DNA of 36,514 nt from Halarchaeum acidiphilum MH1-52-1 (GCF_000474235.1 NZ_BATA01000018.1:1-36514); one strand, 5' to 3'; positions 16,690-27,821 are shown, numbered from the stretch's first letter. A program made the numbers and translations. Notes: generated by a model not told the origin, from the sequence alone.

Positions 16690-17700
16690 TCACGCGTCCC
16701 GCCCCAGTTCAGCGAGGAGTCGCGACAGGTGGACGCGGTCGTTCGTCCCGGTGTTCAGGTCGAACTCGATCTCGCCGGCGAGCCGGTGGAGTTCGGCGAG
16801 CTCGTCGCCGCTGTACTTCGATCGGCCGACGCGCAGCAGCTCGCGCAGCAGCTCGGCCCCCTCGTATCCCTCGTCCACGAGGAGGTCGTCGAGCGTCGAG
16901 CGCGCGTCCGTGAAGTCGCCGCTCGCCGCGGCGTCGAGCACCCCCCGCAGTTCCTCGTCCAATCCGACGTCCTGTAGGGCCTCGTACGCGCCGTCCATCG
17001 TCACCGCGTCCGCCTCCTCCGCGGTCGTCTGCGCGGCGAGGATGGCCTTCCGGAGGTTGCCGTCCGCGTAGCCGGCGAGGAACTCCACGCCGTCCGCGTC
17101 GTACTCCACGCTCTCGTCGTCGAGAATCGACTCCAGTACGGCGACCGTCTCGGCGTCCGTCGGTGCGCGCACGGAGACGGGGAAGCAGCGCGAGCGGATC
17201 GGCGGGATGAGCTTCGTCGGCTGGCGCGTCGTGAGCACGAACTGCGTCGCCTCGTGGTACTGTTCCATCACGCGCCGCAGGGCCTGCTGGAAGTCCTCGC
17301 GGATCGCCTCGGCGTTGTCGAGCAGGACCGTATTGTAGTCGCCCGAGACGGGCGCGTAGCTCGCCGACTCCTTCAGGACGTGGTTGATGAGGTCGGCCTT
17401 CGAGGAGTTGCGTCGGCGCTTCGGCGTGATGAAGCGCGCGAAGCGGGGGTCCTCGCTCACCTCCCGCTTCGTCATCCCGAAGAAGTCCGCGACGTTGATC
17501 TCCACGAGATCGTTCTCGGCGTCCGCGTGGGCTTCGCGGGCGAGCGCGCGGACCGCCGCGGTCTTCCCCGCGCCGACCGGCCCGTGGACGACGAGGTTCT
17601 GCGGTTCGTCGAGGGCGTTACGGAGCCGATCGCGGACCGACTCCTGTGGGAGGTCGTCGATCGCGGGCGCGTGCGTGTCGGTCCAGAGCGGCGCGTCCAT
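16690..17700 (-). CDS. rfcC: replication factor C small subunit, RfcC-type
   Basis: A 336-residue AAA+ clamp-loader subunit. The P-loop is GPVGAGKT (40-47) instead of GPPGTGKT, Walker B is VLLDNAEAI instead of the DEAD-like form, and IPPIRSRC is the SRC motif carrying the trans-acting arginine. Sensor 2 and the C-terminal collar domain follow (GNLRKAILAAQ ...). The altered Walker B Asp-Asn-Ala-Glu suggests weak or no hydrolysis by this subunit within the RfcA/B/C complex that loads PCNA; that is inference. The length is normal for the family. Confidence 0.9.
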   Translation of the reverse strand: MDAPLWTDTHAPAIDDLPQESVRDRLRNALDEPQNLVVHGPVGAGKTAAVRALAREAHADAENDLVEINVADFFGMTKREVSEDPRFARFITPKRRRNSSKADLINHVLKESASYAPVSGDYNTVLLDNAEAIREDFQQALRRVMEQYHEATQFVLTTRQPTKLIPPIRSRCFPVSVRAPTDAETVAVLESILDDESVEYDADGVEFLAGYADGNLRKAILAAQTTAEEADAVTMDGAYEALQDVGLDEELRGVLDAAASGDFTDARSTLDDLLVDEGYEGAELLRELLRVGRSKYSGDELAELHRLAGEIEFDLNTGTNDRVHLSRLLAELGRDA

Positions 17701-17866
17701 CGCGCATCACTACCGTTCGCCCGGCAAAGAAAGGGACGGTTAGTGCCCGGCGGGTCGTAGGCGGACGCGGTCACCGCGCCCTCACCGCTCGCGATCGCGG
17801 CGGGAGACGTGAACCGGCCTCGACCGTTCCGAAGGCGGTTTACGCCACCCGCCCCCTTCTGTGGCT

Positions 17867-18787
17867 ATGACCCTCTCTGCGACCTTCCTCGGCACCAGCG
17901 GGGCCGTCCCGACGGTCGAGCGCAACCCGAGCGCGCTCCACCTCCGCCGGGAGGGCGACGCCTTCCTCTTCGACGCCGGCGAGGGCACGCAGCGCCAGAT
18001 GATGCGCTACGGCACGGGCTTCGACGTCGACGCGGTCTTCCTCACGCACGTCCACGGCGACCACGTCCTCGGACTCCCCGGCCTCGTCCAGACGTGGGAC
18101 TTCAACGACCGCGATCGCCCGCTCGACGTCTACACCCCCCGCGGGACGGGCGATCAGATCCGCGATCTCGTCACCGCCGTCGGCGCCACCCCCTCGTTTC
18201 GACTCGACGTCCACGAGGTCGCAGCGGGCGAGACCGTCCTCGATCGCGAGGCGTACGGGATCGAGACGTTCCGCACCGAACACCGGACGCGCTCCGTGGG
18301 ATACGCGCTCGTCGAGGACGATCGCAAGGGCCGTTTCGACCGCGAGCGCGCGGAGGAACTCGGCGTCCCCGTCGGCCCGAAGTTCTCCAAGCTCCACGCG
18401 GGCACCCCCGTCGAACTCGACGACGGCACGGTCGTGGAACCCGAGCAGGTCGTCGGCGATCCCCGGCCCGGACGGACGGTGGTCTACACGGGTGACACGC
18501 GCCCCATCGACGCCGTCGCCACCGCCGCAGCGGGCGCGGATCTCCTCGTGCACGACGCGACGTTCGCGGACGACGACGCCGAGCGCGCCCGGCAGACCGC
18601 CCACTCGACGGCCGGCGAAGCCGGTCGGCTCGCCCGCGAGGCCGGCGTCGAGCGGCTGGCGCTCACGCACATCTCCTCGCGGTACGGCGGCAACGTCGGC
18701 GCGCTGAAGGCGGACGCCGCGGCCGAACACGACGGCGAGACCCTCCTCGCACACGACGGCCTCACGATCGACGTCCCGTACCGGTAG
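17867..18787 (+). CDS. rnz: ribonuclease Z (tRNA 3' endonuclease)
   Basis: A 306-residue metallo-beta-lactamase-fold enzyme that removes the 3' trailer of tRNA precursors. The zinc motif is THVHGDH (H61, H63, D65, H66); further ligands lie in TEHRTRSVGY, YTGDTRP and LTHISSRY. ATG 17867 is chosen over the GTG two codons earlier because MTLSATFLGTSGAVPT is the family start. A GGTTTACG element about 25 nt upstream fits a leaderless mRNA. Confidence 0.95.
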   Translation: MTLSATFLGTSGAVPTVERNPSALHLRREGDAFLFDAGEGTQRQMMRYGTGFDVDAVFLTHVHGDHVLGLPGLVQTWDFNDRDRPLDVYTPRGTGDQIRDLVTAVGATPSFRLDVHEVAAGETVLDREAYGIETFRTEHRTRSVGYALVEDDRKGRFDRERAEELGVPVGPKFSKLHAGTPVELDDGTVVEPEQVVGDPRPGRTVVYTGDTRPIDAVATAAAGADLLVHDATFADDDAERARQTAHSTAGEAGRLAREAGVERLALTHISSRYGGNVGALKADAAAEHDGETLLAHDGLTIDVPYR

Positions 18788-18835
18788 GCGCGGCGTTCCG
18801 TGTCGGTTTTCCCCTCGCCGCCCCCACGGTCCGAC

Positions 18836-20248
18836 ATGACGACCGCCGCCGATATCGCCGCCTTCGTCGCCGACGTGACGTACGACGACCTCCCCGCGGC
18901 CGTCGCGGACGCGACGAAACGCCGCCTCTTCGACGCGCTCGCCGTCGCGGCGCCCGACCCGATGCGGCCGCGCGCGGCGCGAGCGCGGTCGCCGACGAGG
19001 CGGGGGCGACGTCTGCACGCGCTGGGCGGCTTCGGCGCGCTCCGGGCCGGCGGCGGCCGCCCTCCACAACGCCGCATGCGTCCGTACCTCCGACGCCGCC
19101 GACGCCTTCCTCGCGCCCGACGGGCCGAGCCACCCGAGCCACGCCGTCCCCGCGGTCGTCGCCGCCGCGGAGGCGGCCGACGCCGACGGCGAGACGCTCC
19201 TCGCCGCCCTCGCCGCGACCTACGAGGTCCACGGCGAACTCGCGTGGCACGCGCCCGCCCGCGAGCGGGGATGGGACCCGGCGATCCACGCGCTCGTCGC
19301 CGCCGCCTGCGGGGCGGCACGCGCCCGCTCCCTCCCCGCGGATGGCGTCCGCGACGCCGTCGCGCTCGCCGTCGCCAACCACGCGTCGTTCGACGCCGAC
19401 GGCGCCGCTGGCCCGCTCGCCGCCCGCGCCGGGGGCACCTGCGCGTCGCTCGCCGCCGCGGGCGTCGCGGGTCCCGACGATCCCTTCGACGGTCACCCGG
19501 TCCTCGGCGCGCTCGCCACCGACGACGCGGCGGCGAGTGAGGGCGCGATCGGGAACGCCGACCGGGGGGAGAGCGAAACCGCCGCCGGGGACGCGGGCGA
19601 GGCGGCCTGCGAGTTCGGCGAGGACACCGACTCCATCGAGGCCGTCAGCGGCCACGACACCGGTTTCGATCTCGATCCGGCCTGCGAGCGCGTCCACGAC
19701 GTGGCGGCGCGACGCGCCCCCGGTCCGTTCGCCCTCCAGCCCGCGCTCGCCGCCGCCGCGGACCTCGCCGCGCGCGCCGATATCGATCCCGACGGGGTGG
19801 CGCGCGTCACCGTCCGCACCTTCGACCCGCTCACACTCCCCGCGCCCGCGGACGACGCGACGCCCGAGGCGGGCGCGACCTCGTATCCGGCCGCCGTCGC
19901 CGCGGCGCTCGTCGGCGACGATCCCGGCGACGGCACCCCGCCGTCGGACGAGGCTCGCGTGCGACGCCTCGCCGCGACCGTCACCGTCGAGGAGACGCCC
20001 GGTCTCACCGCGCAGTTCGAGGCCGGCCTGATGCCCGCCGTCCTCGACGTCGAACTCGACGACGGCAGCGTCCATCACGCGGAGGTCGGCGCTATCCGGG
20101 CCACCCCACGCAGCCGATGGACTGGGACGCCCTCGCGGCGAAAGCCGAGGCGTTCCGCCCGGCAGAGCGGGTCGAGACGCTTCGCGCGGCCTGTCGGCGC
20201 GCCGACGAGGCCGCACGCGTCGGGGACGTGCTCGACGCTCTCGACTGA
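18836..20248 (+). pseudogene. MmgE/PrpD family protein, broken by three -1 frameshifts as written
   Basis: The start MTTAADIAAFVADVTYDDLPAAV and segments such as SHPSHAVPAVVAAAEAADADGETLLAALAATYEVHGEL and MDWDALAAKAEAFRP match MmgE/PrpD (2-methylcitrate dehydratase family) proteins. Three single-base losses break the frame: near 18960 (after AAPDP), near 19003-19007 in a G-run (before GDVCT-like sequence) and near 20098 (before HPTQPMDWD). Putting one base back at each gives an open frame of about 471 residues to the TGA at 20246-20248. Codon use and domain order are otherwise intact. The physiological substrate is unknown. Confidence 0.82.
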
Positions 20249-20297
20249 CACCGGAAGCCGAACTTATACGCCGCGAGCGCCTACGTGTGCCCGTCGA

Positions 20298-22262
20298 ATG
20301 AGCACTCGCACGCGCGCGCTCGACACGCTCGTCTACGGCGTGGACGTCCAGAGCGGCGACGTCCGCGGCGACGCGCCCTCCTACGCTCTCGTCACCTACG
20401 ACGGCGAGTCGCTCGAACGCGACGTCGTGACGCGCCGGAAGCTCCTCCGCCTCATCGATGCGGAGACCCCGGACATCGTCGCGACGGACAACATGTACGA
20501 ACTCGCCGCCGACAAGGACGCGCTCGTCCGTTTCTTGGGCGGGCTCCCGGACGAGACGACGCTCGTCCAAGTCACGGGCGACGAGCGCCCCGAACCCCTC
20601 TCGCGCGTGGCGAAACGCCACGGCGTCCCGTACGGCAAGCCCGCCATCGAGGAGGCCGAGGCCGCCGCGCGCCTCGCCGCGCGCAACGTCGGCTACGAGG
20701 TCTCCGCCTTCACCGACGAGACCACTGTGAAGGTCTCCCGCGGGCGTTCGACCGGAAAAGGTGGGTGGAGTCAGGACAGGTATACGAGACGCATCCACGG
20801 GAACGTCAAGCGCGAGAGCCGGGACATCGAGGCGACGCTCGACGACGCCGGTCTCGACTACGAGCGCGACGCCACGGAGAAGTACGGCGGCTTCTCGAAC
20901 GCCGTCTTCACGGTCGAGGGCCGCCCGCAGGACATCCCGGTCTCGAACAAGCGAGCGGGCGACATCCGCGTCGAGATCGAGCGCGTCCGCCGCGACGGCA
21001 TCGAGTTCGAACCGCTCGCGAAGCGCCGCGATCGCGTCTTCGTCGGCATCGACCCCGGGACGACGACCGCCGTCGCGCTCGTCGATTTGGACGGGCACCT
21101 CCTCGACGTCCTCTCCACGCGCACCGCCGACACCGCGGACGTGATCGAGTGGATCATCGAGCGCGGCCGTCCCGTCCTCGTCGCCGCGGACGTCACGCCG
21201 ATGCCGGCGACCGTCGACCAGATCCGCCGCTCCTTCGACGCCGCCGGCTGGCACCCCGAGAGCGACATCCCGATCGACGAGAAGCAACACCGGACGCGCG
21301 AGGAGGGGTACGACAACGACCACGAGCGCGACGCGATGGCCGCCGCGCTCTACGCCCACGACGACCACGACGATCAGATCCGGCGCGTCACGCGCAAGAT
21401 CCCGCCACGAGTCGACCGCGGCGAAGTCGTCAAGCGCGTGCTCGCGGACGAGTCCACCGTCGAGGCCGCCGTCGACGACCTCACCGAGGACGACGGCGAG
21501 GACGGCGACGACCACGAGCACGAGGCGCGCGAACTCACGGAGGAGGAACGCACCATCAAGCGCCTCCGCGAGCGCGTCACTCGCCTCGACGACCACGTCA
21601 CAGACCTCGAAGCCGAACTCGACGGGAAGGACGAACGCATCGCCGAACTGGAGTCCGAACTCGAGGAGACCCGCCGCGAGGAGCGCAAGGAAGCCCGCGA
21701 GCGCCGCGAGGTCACGCGCCTCGAGTGGGAGAACGACCGGTTGGAGGACGAACTCGCCGAGGAACGCGAGCGCGCCGAGACGCTCGCGAAGAAGCTCGAA
21801 CGCCTGAAGGAACTCTGGAAGCTCGATCACTCCAACTTCGCGGACGTCAACGGCTCCGGGTCGCTCACTGCCGTCAAGCCCGTCGCGCAGTTCACCCTCG
21901 ACGCGATCGAGACCGCGGACGAGGACTACGGCATCGCGCGCGGCGACGTCGTCTACTTCCGCGACGCCAGCGGCGCGGGCCGGCGCACCGCCGAAGCGCT
22001 CGTCGAGCGCGACCCCCGCGTCGTCCTCCTCGACGGCGAGACGAGCGACGTCGCCGAGGAGGTGCTCTACGAGGCGGACGTCGCGTTCGGCGACGCAGGT
22101 ACCGTGAGCGTCCGCGAGATCGACGAACTCGCCATCGCGCGCGAGGACGCCGTCGAGACCGTCGAGGCCGACTACGCGGAGCGCGCCGCCGAGCGCGCCC
22201 AAGAGGAGACCGAGAGCATGGTCGACTCGATCATCAGCGAGCACCGCGCCGACCGGGAGTAG
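20298..22262 (+). CDS. DUF460 protein (predicted RNase H-like nuclease with coiled coil)
   Basis: A 654-residue COG2433-type protein. The N-terminal part has an RNase H-like look (VYGVDVQSGD, VATDNMYEL); a second such region around residues 250-360 has GIDPGTTTAVALVDLDG, VLVAADVTPMP and NDHERDAMAAALYA, which carry the acidic residues expected of a RuvC/YqgF-like active site. A long Glu/Arg coiled coil follows (about 400-510), then a mixed C-terminal domain. AACTTATACG at 20261-20270 puts the transcript start at about the ATG at 20298. The function is not established; nuclease activity on DNA or RNA is inferred from the fold. Confidence 0.88.
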   Translation: MSTRTRALDTLVYGVDVQSGDVRGDAPSYALVTYDGESLERDVVTRRKLLRLIDAETPDIVATDNMYELAADKDALVRFLGGLPDETTLVQVTGDERPEPLSRVAKRHGVPYGKPAIEEAEAAARLAARNVGYEVSAFTDETTVKVSRGRSTGKGGWSQDRYTRRIHGNVKRESRDIEATLDDAGLDYERDATEKYGGFSNAVFTVEGRPQDIPVSNKRAGDIRVEIERVRRDGIEFEPLAKRRDRVFVGIDPGTTTAVALVDLDGHLLDVLSTRTADTADVIEWIIERGRPVLVAADVTPMPATVDQIRRSFDAAGWHPESDIPIDEKQHRTREEGYDNDHERDAMAAALYAHDDHDDQIRRVTRKIPPRVDRGEVVKRVLADESTVEAAVDDLTEDDGEDGDDHEHEARELTEEERTIKRLRERVTRLDDHVTDLEAELDGKDERIAELESELEETRREERKEARERREVTRLEWENDRLEDELAEERERAETLAKKLERLKELWKLDHSNFADVNGSGSLTAVKPVAQFTLDAIETADEDYGIARGDVVYFRDASGAGRRTAEALVERDPRVVLLDGETSDVAEEVLYEADVAFGDAGTVSVREIDELAIAREDAVETVEADYAERAAERAQEETESMVDSIISEHRADRE

Positions 22263-22494
22263 CTAGGACGCCGACGGCGCGCTCGCCGCACCACGCGCCG
22301 ATTCGCCCGCATACGTGCCCGACGACCACCAGTACGACGAGGAGCACCGCGACCGTGAGTAGCGCCGCGCAGAGCGCGACGGCCGCCGGGATCGACGCGA
22401 GACCGGGGACGAGTGCGGTACGGTAGCGTTCGTCGGCCAGCGCGTGCAATCGGGTTTGGAGGGCCACACTTCGACCCACCGCTACCGGACACAT
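22234..22494 (-). CDS. small membrane protein of unknown function
   Basis: An 86-residue frame (MCPVAVGRSVALQTRLHALADERYRTALVPG) with one long hydrophobic stretch, ASIPAAVALCAALLTVAVLLVVLVVVG (about 35-62), which could form one or two helices, then a short Cys- and Arg-containing tail. A GTG at about 22470 (VALQTRLHAL) is a possible later start. It overlaps the end of the DUF460 gene by 29 bp and is divergent from tyrS. Short, so moderate confidence only. Confidence 0.55.
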   Translation of the reverse strand: MCPVAVGRSVALQTRLHALADERYRTALVPGLASIPAAVALCAALLTVAVLLVVLVVVGHVCGRIGAWCGERAVGVLATPGRRGAR

Positions 22495-22572
22495 GGACGT
22501 CGTGCCGTTGACGCCACAGTCGTCGCGGTCGACACCGCAACCGCTAACCCCGTCCTCCCGTTTTGTCGCTTC

Positions 22573-23556
22573 ATGGACGCCTACGAGCGTATCACTCGGA
22601 ACGCCGCGGAGGTCGTGACCGAGGAGGAGGTGGAGGCGCTGGCCGAGGACCCCGACGGGAAACGGGCGTACGTCGGCTACGAGCCCTCCGGCGTGCTCCA
22701 CATCGGCCACCTCCTCACGGCGAACAAGCTCATCGACCTCCAAGAGGCGGGTTTCGAGGTCGTCGTCCTCCTCGCGGACGTCCACGCATATCTCAACGAC
22801 AAGGGCACCTTCGAGGGGATCCGCGAGACCGCCGAGCGCATGAAGGAGCAGTTCCTCGCGTACGGTCTCGACGAGGAGGCCACGGAGTTCCGCTACGGCT
22901 CCGAGTTCGAGAACGACGAGGACTACGTCCTCGACCTCCACGAGCTCGAACGCGAGACGTCGATCTCGCGCGCCGAACGCGCGATGAGCGAGATCAAGAG
23001 CGGCGACACCGTGCGCGTCTCGCAGGCCGTCTACCCGCTGATGCAGGCGCTCGACATCGAATATCTCGACGTCGACCTCGCCATCGGTGGGATGGAGCAG
23101 CGCAAGGTCCACATGCTCGCGCGCGACGTCCTCCCGAAGGCCGGCCACGACGCGCCGACGTGCCTGCACACGCCGCTCATCGCGGATCTCACGAGCGGCG
23201 AGGGGAAGATGAGTTCCTCCTCGGGCGTCTCGATCAGCATGGAGGACTCCACGGAGGAGATCGCGGAGAAGGTCAACGACGCCTTCTGCCCGCCGAGCGC
23301 CGACCCCGAGGGCGACCTCGAGAATCCCGTGCTCCAGATCTTCGAGTACCACGTCTTCCCGCGCTTCGAGGACGTCGTCGTCGAGCGCCCCGACGAGTAC
23401 GGCGGCGACCTCCGCTACGGCTCCTACGACGCGCTCGAAGCCGACCTCGACTCGGGCGAACTCCACCCGGCGGACGCGAAGGGCGCGCTCGCCGACTACC
23501 TCGACGACCTCATCGCGCCCGGCCGCGAGCGACTCCGCGAGCTGCGCGAGGCGTGA
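22573..23556 (+). CDS. tyrS: tyrosyl-tRNA synthetase
   Basis: A 327-residue class I synthetase of the archaeal/eukaryotic TyrRS type. The HIGH motif appears as GVLHIGHL (about 40-47), and KMSSSSG (about 214-220) is the KMSKS loop; GYEPSG and YPLMQALDIEYLDVDLAIGG form the tyrosine site. It attaches tyrosine to tRNA-Tyr. The ATG at 22573 gives the family N-terminus MDAYERITRNAAEVVT. Length is normal and no insertion is seen. Confidence 0.96.
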   Translation: MDAYERITRNAAEVVTEEEVEALAEDPDGKRAYVGYEPSGVLHIGHLLTANKLIDLQEAGFEVVVLLADVHAYLNDKGTFEGIRETAERMKEQFLAYGLDEEATEFRYGSEFENDEDYVLDLHELERETSISRAERAMSEIKSGDTVRVSQAVYPLMQALDIEYLDVDLAIGGMEQRKVHMLARDVLPKAGHDAPTCLHTPLIADLTSGEGKMSSSSGVSISMEDSTEEIAEKVNDAFCPPSADPEGDLENPVLQIFEYHVFPRFEDVVVERPDEYGGDLRYGSYDALEADLDSGELHPADAKGALADYLDDLIAPGRERLRELREA

Positions 23557-23632
23557 CGCCGACGCGAACGCGTCGCTGCCGACGACGGCGGTGTGAGGTG
23601 CATTTAACCGTCTGCCGGGCCTATGCGCCCCC

Positions 23633-23914
23633 ATGAGTGAGGAACACGAGCGCGTCGACCTCCGGATGCCCGAGGGGGACGAGGTGTTCGCCGAGGTGAC
23701 GGAGATGCTCGGCGCGAACCGGATCCGGGTCCGGTGCGCGGACGGCACCGAGCGGACGGCGCGCATCCCCGGCCGGATGCAAAAGCGCGTCTGGATCCGC
23801 GAGGGCGACATCGTACTCGTCGATCCGTGGGACTGGCAGGACGAGAAGGCCGACGTCGAGTGGCGCTACGAGAAGTCCGCGGCCGACCAGCTCCGAGAGG
23901 AGGGGCACCTGTAG
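23633..23914 (+). CDS. eif1a: translation initiation factor eIF-1A
   Basis: A 93-residue S1-like OB-fold protein: [27 protein letters not shown], then [33 protein letters not shown]. It helps the small ribosomal subunit take up initiator tRNA and mRNA. CATTTAAC at about 23600 lies about 30 nt upstream, so the mRNA is probably leaderless. The RIO kinase gene starts 1 nt after its stop, so they share a transcript, a common haloarchaeal arrangement. Confidence 0.96.
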   Translation: MSEEHERVDLRMPEGDEVFAEVTEMLGANRIRVRCADGTERTARIPGRMQKRVWIREGDIVLVDPWDWQDEKADVEWRYEKSAADQLREEGHL

Positions 23915-23915
23915 C

Positions 23916-24782
23916 GTGGCCGGCGAATTCGTCGAGGAGACGGAGGGACCGGCCGGCGACGAGTGGGAGGACCTCGACGTCTCGGACGACGAGTCGGACC
24001 GTATCGCGCGCCGACAGGACCGCGAGTTCGAGTCCTTCCTGAAGCGCCTGAAGGACGCCGATCAGTTCAAGGTACAGGAGGGCGCGTTCGACGACGCGAC
24101 GTTCGCCGCGCTCTACAAGCTCGTGCAGGACGGGCATCTCGCGGCGTTCGGCGGTCCCATCTCCACGGGCAAGGAGGCGAACGTCTACGAGGCCGCCGCG
24201 CCCGAGGGCGACGACGTCGCCGTCAAGGTCTATCGCATCAACGCCTCGAACTTCCAGCACATGCGCGACTACCTCGAAGGCGACCCGCGCTTCGAGGGCA
24301 TCCGCGGCGACAAGAAGGCCGTCGTGCTCGCGTGGACGCGCAAGGAGTTCGCGAACCTCCAGCGCGCCCACGATGCCGGCGTCCGCGTCCCCGATCCCGT
24401 CGCCGTCCAGCGGAACGTCCTCGTGATGGAACTCATCGGCGAGGCCACCGATCCCGCGCCGACGCTCCACGACGTCACGCTGGAGAACCCCGAAACCGCC
24501 TACGACGTCGTCCGCGAGTACATGCAGCGCCTCTTCAGTGCCGGCCTCGTCCACGGGGACCTCTCCGAGTACAACATCGTCGTTCACGACGGCGAACTCA
24601 CCATCATCGACGTCGGGCAGGCCGTCACCGTCCACCACGGCAACGCCGAGGAGTTCCTCCGCCGCGACTGCGAGAACGTCGCGTCGTTCTTCTCCCGGCA
24701 GGGCGTCGACGTCGATCCCGGCGACCTCTTCGAGCACGTGACCGACGTCGACGCGGACCCGAGCGGCGACGCCGACGCGTAA
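23916..24782 (+). CDS. rio1: RIO-type serine/threonine protein kinase, Rio1
   Basis: A 288-residue atypical kinase acting in small ribosomal subunit maturation. The ATP-binding STGKEANVYEA (about 81-91), the Lys in VAVKVYRI, the catalytic HGDLSEYN (about 212-219) and the metal-binding DVGQ (about 232) are all present. The flexible RIO1 loop region contains NFQHMRDYLEGDPRF. GTG 23916 is the start: it follows the eif1a stop by 1 nt and reads MAGEFVEETEG. The C-terminal region (FLRRDCENVASFFSRQGVDVDP) is typical. Confidence 0.95.
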   Translation: MAGEFVEETEGPAGDEWEDLDVSDDESDRIARRQDREFESFLKRLKDADQFKVQEGAFDDATFAALYKLVQDGHLAAFGGPISTGKEANVYEAAAPEGDDVAVKVYRINASNFQHMRDYLEGDPRFEGIRGDKKAVVLAWTRKEFANLQRAHDAGVRVPDPVAVQRNVLVMELIGEATDPAPTLHDVTLENPETAYDVVREYMQRLFSAGLVHGDLSEYNIVVHDGELTIIDVGQAVTVHHGNAEEFLRRDCENVASFFSRQGVDVDPGDLFEHVTDVDADPSGDADA

Positions 24783-25256
24783 GCCTCCCGAACACGGGTA
24801 GCGGCGTCCGAGCGTTTTCCCCCACCGATCGGCTGGCTGGGCCCTTCGCGACGCGATAAATCCCATGTAGCGATATAGAATGCCCTCGGACGGTGTGTTG
24901 AGACTGGTCTTCTCGATGCATACGATTCTCGAACCGCTCTGTGGTTGACGGTGATTTTCTCCCGCTCTGTTTTCGTCGCTTTCCCCCGTCGCGGCAGGCG
25001 CTACTGTTTCTGTATCGGCCGACTCGCGAACGGCCCCTCTCGACGTCACGCTCCCAAACGCCCTACTCTTCCGTGCGTGCGCCACGGCGAGCGTCGTAGT
25101 CGGGACTCCGCACTGACACCCATCGGCGTGCTCTCGGACTGACCGCGTGCCCGGCACGACCCAATTTCATATCGCGATATATGATTCATCGAAGCTCCGT
25201 CGTGGCCACCGCTCGCGTGTAAGTCTTAAACCGCTTCGTCCCATACTCGACGGCAT
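24783..25256. other. 474-bp gene-free stretch between rio1 and the KH gene
   Basis: No convincing coding frame, tRNA or known RNA is seen. AGCGATATAG occurs near 24869-24878, and ATATCGCGATAT, a perfect 12-bp palindrome, at 25169-25180. The first could be a TATA-like box; the second lies about 80 bp ahead of the KH gene. CTTAAAC at about 25224-25230 is the likely KH gene promoter, about 27 nt before its ATG. An unannotated RNA in this stretch cannot be excluded. Confidence 0.5.
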
Positions 25257-25811
25257 ATGACTCAACACGTCAAGATTCCGCAGGACCGCATCGGCGTCCT
25301 CATCGGGGAGGGCGGGGAGACCCTGCGCCGCATCGAGCGGTCCGCGGAGGTCAGCCTCGACGTGAACTCCGACGACGGCGCGGTCGCGGTCGAGAAGACC
25401 GGCGATCCGATCCTCGGGATGAAGGCCCCCGACATCGTGCGGGCCATCGGACGCGGCTTCAAGCCGGACGCGGCGCTCTCGCTGCTCGACGACGACATGC
25501 GGCTCTTCGAGACGATCGACATCGAGCGCGCGGCGCGCAACGACAACGACCTCCGCCGCAAGAAGGGGCGGCTCATCGGTGAGAACGGACGGACGCGCGA
25601 ACTCATCGAAGAGCTGACGGGCGCGGACGTCGTCATCTACGGCTCGACGTTCGGCATGATCGGCGGCCCGAACGAAGTCGACGTCGCTCGCTCCGCCGCG
25701 GAGATGATCCTCGACGGCGCCCCCCACGGCTCGGTCTACTCCTTCCTCGAACGCAAGCACGTCGAGGAACTCAAACATCAGGGCATGGAGTACCACGAGT
25801 TCTCGGGCTGA
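25257..25811 (+). CDS. KH-domain RNA-binding protein (Dim2/Pno1-like)
   Basis: A 184-residue protein with two KH domains: residues about 3-75 ([21 protein letters not shown], GxxG loop GEGG) and about 95-165 ([21 protein letters not shown], loop GENG). The arrangement matches the archaeal relative of Dim2/Pno1 (Krr1-like), which binds the 3' end of 16S rRNA precursor. That fits its place next to rio1, another small-subunit maturation factor, and ahead of the thermosome gene, a conserved haloarchaeal order. The start is at the ATG about 27 nt after CTTAAAC. Confidence 0.92.
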   Translation: MTQHVKIPQDRIGVLIGEGGETLRRIERSAEVSLDVNSDDGAVAVEKTGDPILGMKAPDIVRAIGRGFKPDAALSLLDDDMRLFETIDIERAARNDNDLRRKKGRLIGENGRTRELIEELTGADVVIYGSTFGMIGGPNEVDVARSAAEMILDGAPHGSVYSFLERKHVEELKHQGMEYHEFSG

Positions 25812-26026
25812 CTCACCTCCCGTTTTTCTCTCAATTCAGCTAATCCAGAAGTTCCAATGCCAAGGAGAGCGGTGCCGAGAAGTGGCGACGCCGCGGCGGC
25901 GCGCTCGGCGAGCGACGCGACGAGCCGCCATCCGTCGCCCCTCACGCACCCCGTCCCCGCATCCGCGGATCCTGTGTCCGGTCGCCTGCCGGCTTAAATA
26001 TGTAGAGCTTGTTATTGTCTCACACC

Positions 26027-26104
26027 ATGTTTCCCGTCGCTCTCGACCGCGACGGCACGCGCCACCCAAAGATTTATATAGAATGGCAAACAATCAGGGA
26101 GTGA
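26027..26104 (+). CDS. possible 25-codon upstream ORF ahead of the thermosome gene
   Basis: ATG 26027 to TGA 26102-26104 encodes [19 protein letters not shown] and a few more residues, ending 2 nt before the thermosome ATG. A TATA-like TTAAATATG at about 25994-26002 sits about 27-33 nt ahead of this ATG, so a distal leaderless transcript could begin here. The proximal thermosome TATA box lies inside the frame. It may be chance; no homolog is recognised. Confidence 0.25.
   Translation: MFPVALDRDGTRHPKIYIEWQTIRE
26072..26079 (+). promoter_or_regulatory. TATA box of the thermosome gene
   Basis: TTTATATA preceded by CCAAAGA is a near-consensus archaeal TATA box. Its spacing puts transcription start near 26103, just before the ATG at 26107. 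It argues against the in-frame ATG at 26083, which would lie inside the promoter. Confidence 0.75.
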
Positions 26105-26106
26105 TT

Positions 26107-27794
<1,688 letters not shown>

Positions 27795-27798
<4 letters not shown>

Positions 27799-27821
27799 AA
27801 TCAGTCTCTGACTGATTTTAC
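27795..27821 (+). terminator. strong hairpin at the end of the thermosome gene
   Basis: GTAAAATCAGTC and GACTGATTTTAC form a perfect 12-bp stem with a TCT loop. The 5' arm includes the gene's TAA stop codon and the 3' arm supplies a T4 run. A second perfect hairpin (GCGAAGC-CAC-GCTTCGC, 27828-27844) follows. Transcription end or mRNA 3' protection is likely. Confidence 0.65.

Noticed and set aside
18762..22244. 1160-codon open frame on the minus strand across the MmgE/PrpD and DUF460 genes
   Set aside because: It crosses unrelated genes on the other strand, has low-complexity Arg/Gly/Val content and no domain. It is a high-GC artefact.
24900..24960. Possible tRNA T-arm (GGTTCGAGAATC on the minus strand)
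   Set aside because: The flanking bases do not pair into a T-stem, and no acceptor, D or anticodon arm could be built around it.
24945..25142. 65-codon plus-strand frame in the gap after rio1
   Set aside because: No promoter at the right distance, unusual composition (many Arg, Cys, Phe; few acidic residues) for this acidic proteome, and no family resemblance.
25836..26093. 85-codon minus-strand frame between the KH and thermosome genes
   Set aside because: It is rich in Arg with no domain, and covers the thermosome promoter and TATA box on the opposite strand.
26083..26106. Earlier in-frame ATG of the thermosome gene (8 extra residues)
   Set aside because: It lies only 4 bp past the TATA box, so a transcript start that includes it is unlikely; ATG 26107 fits promoter spacing and the family N-terminus.
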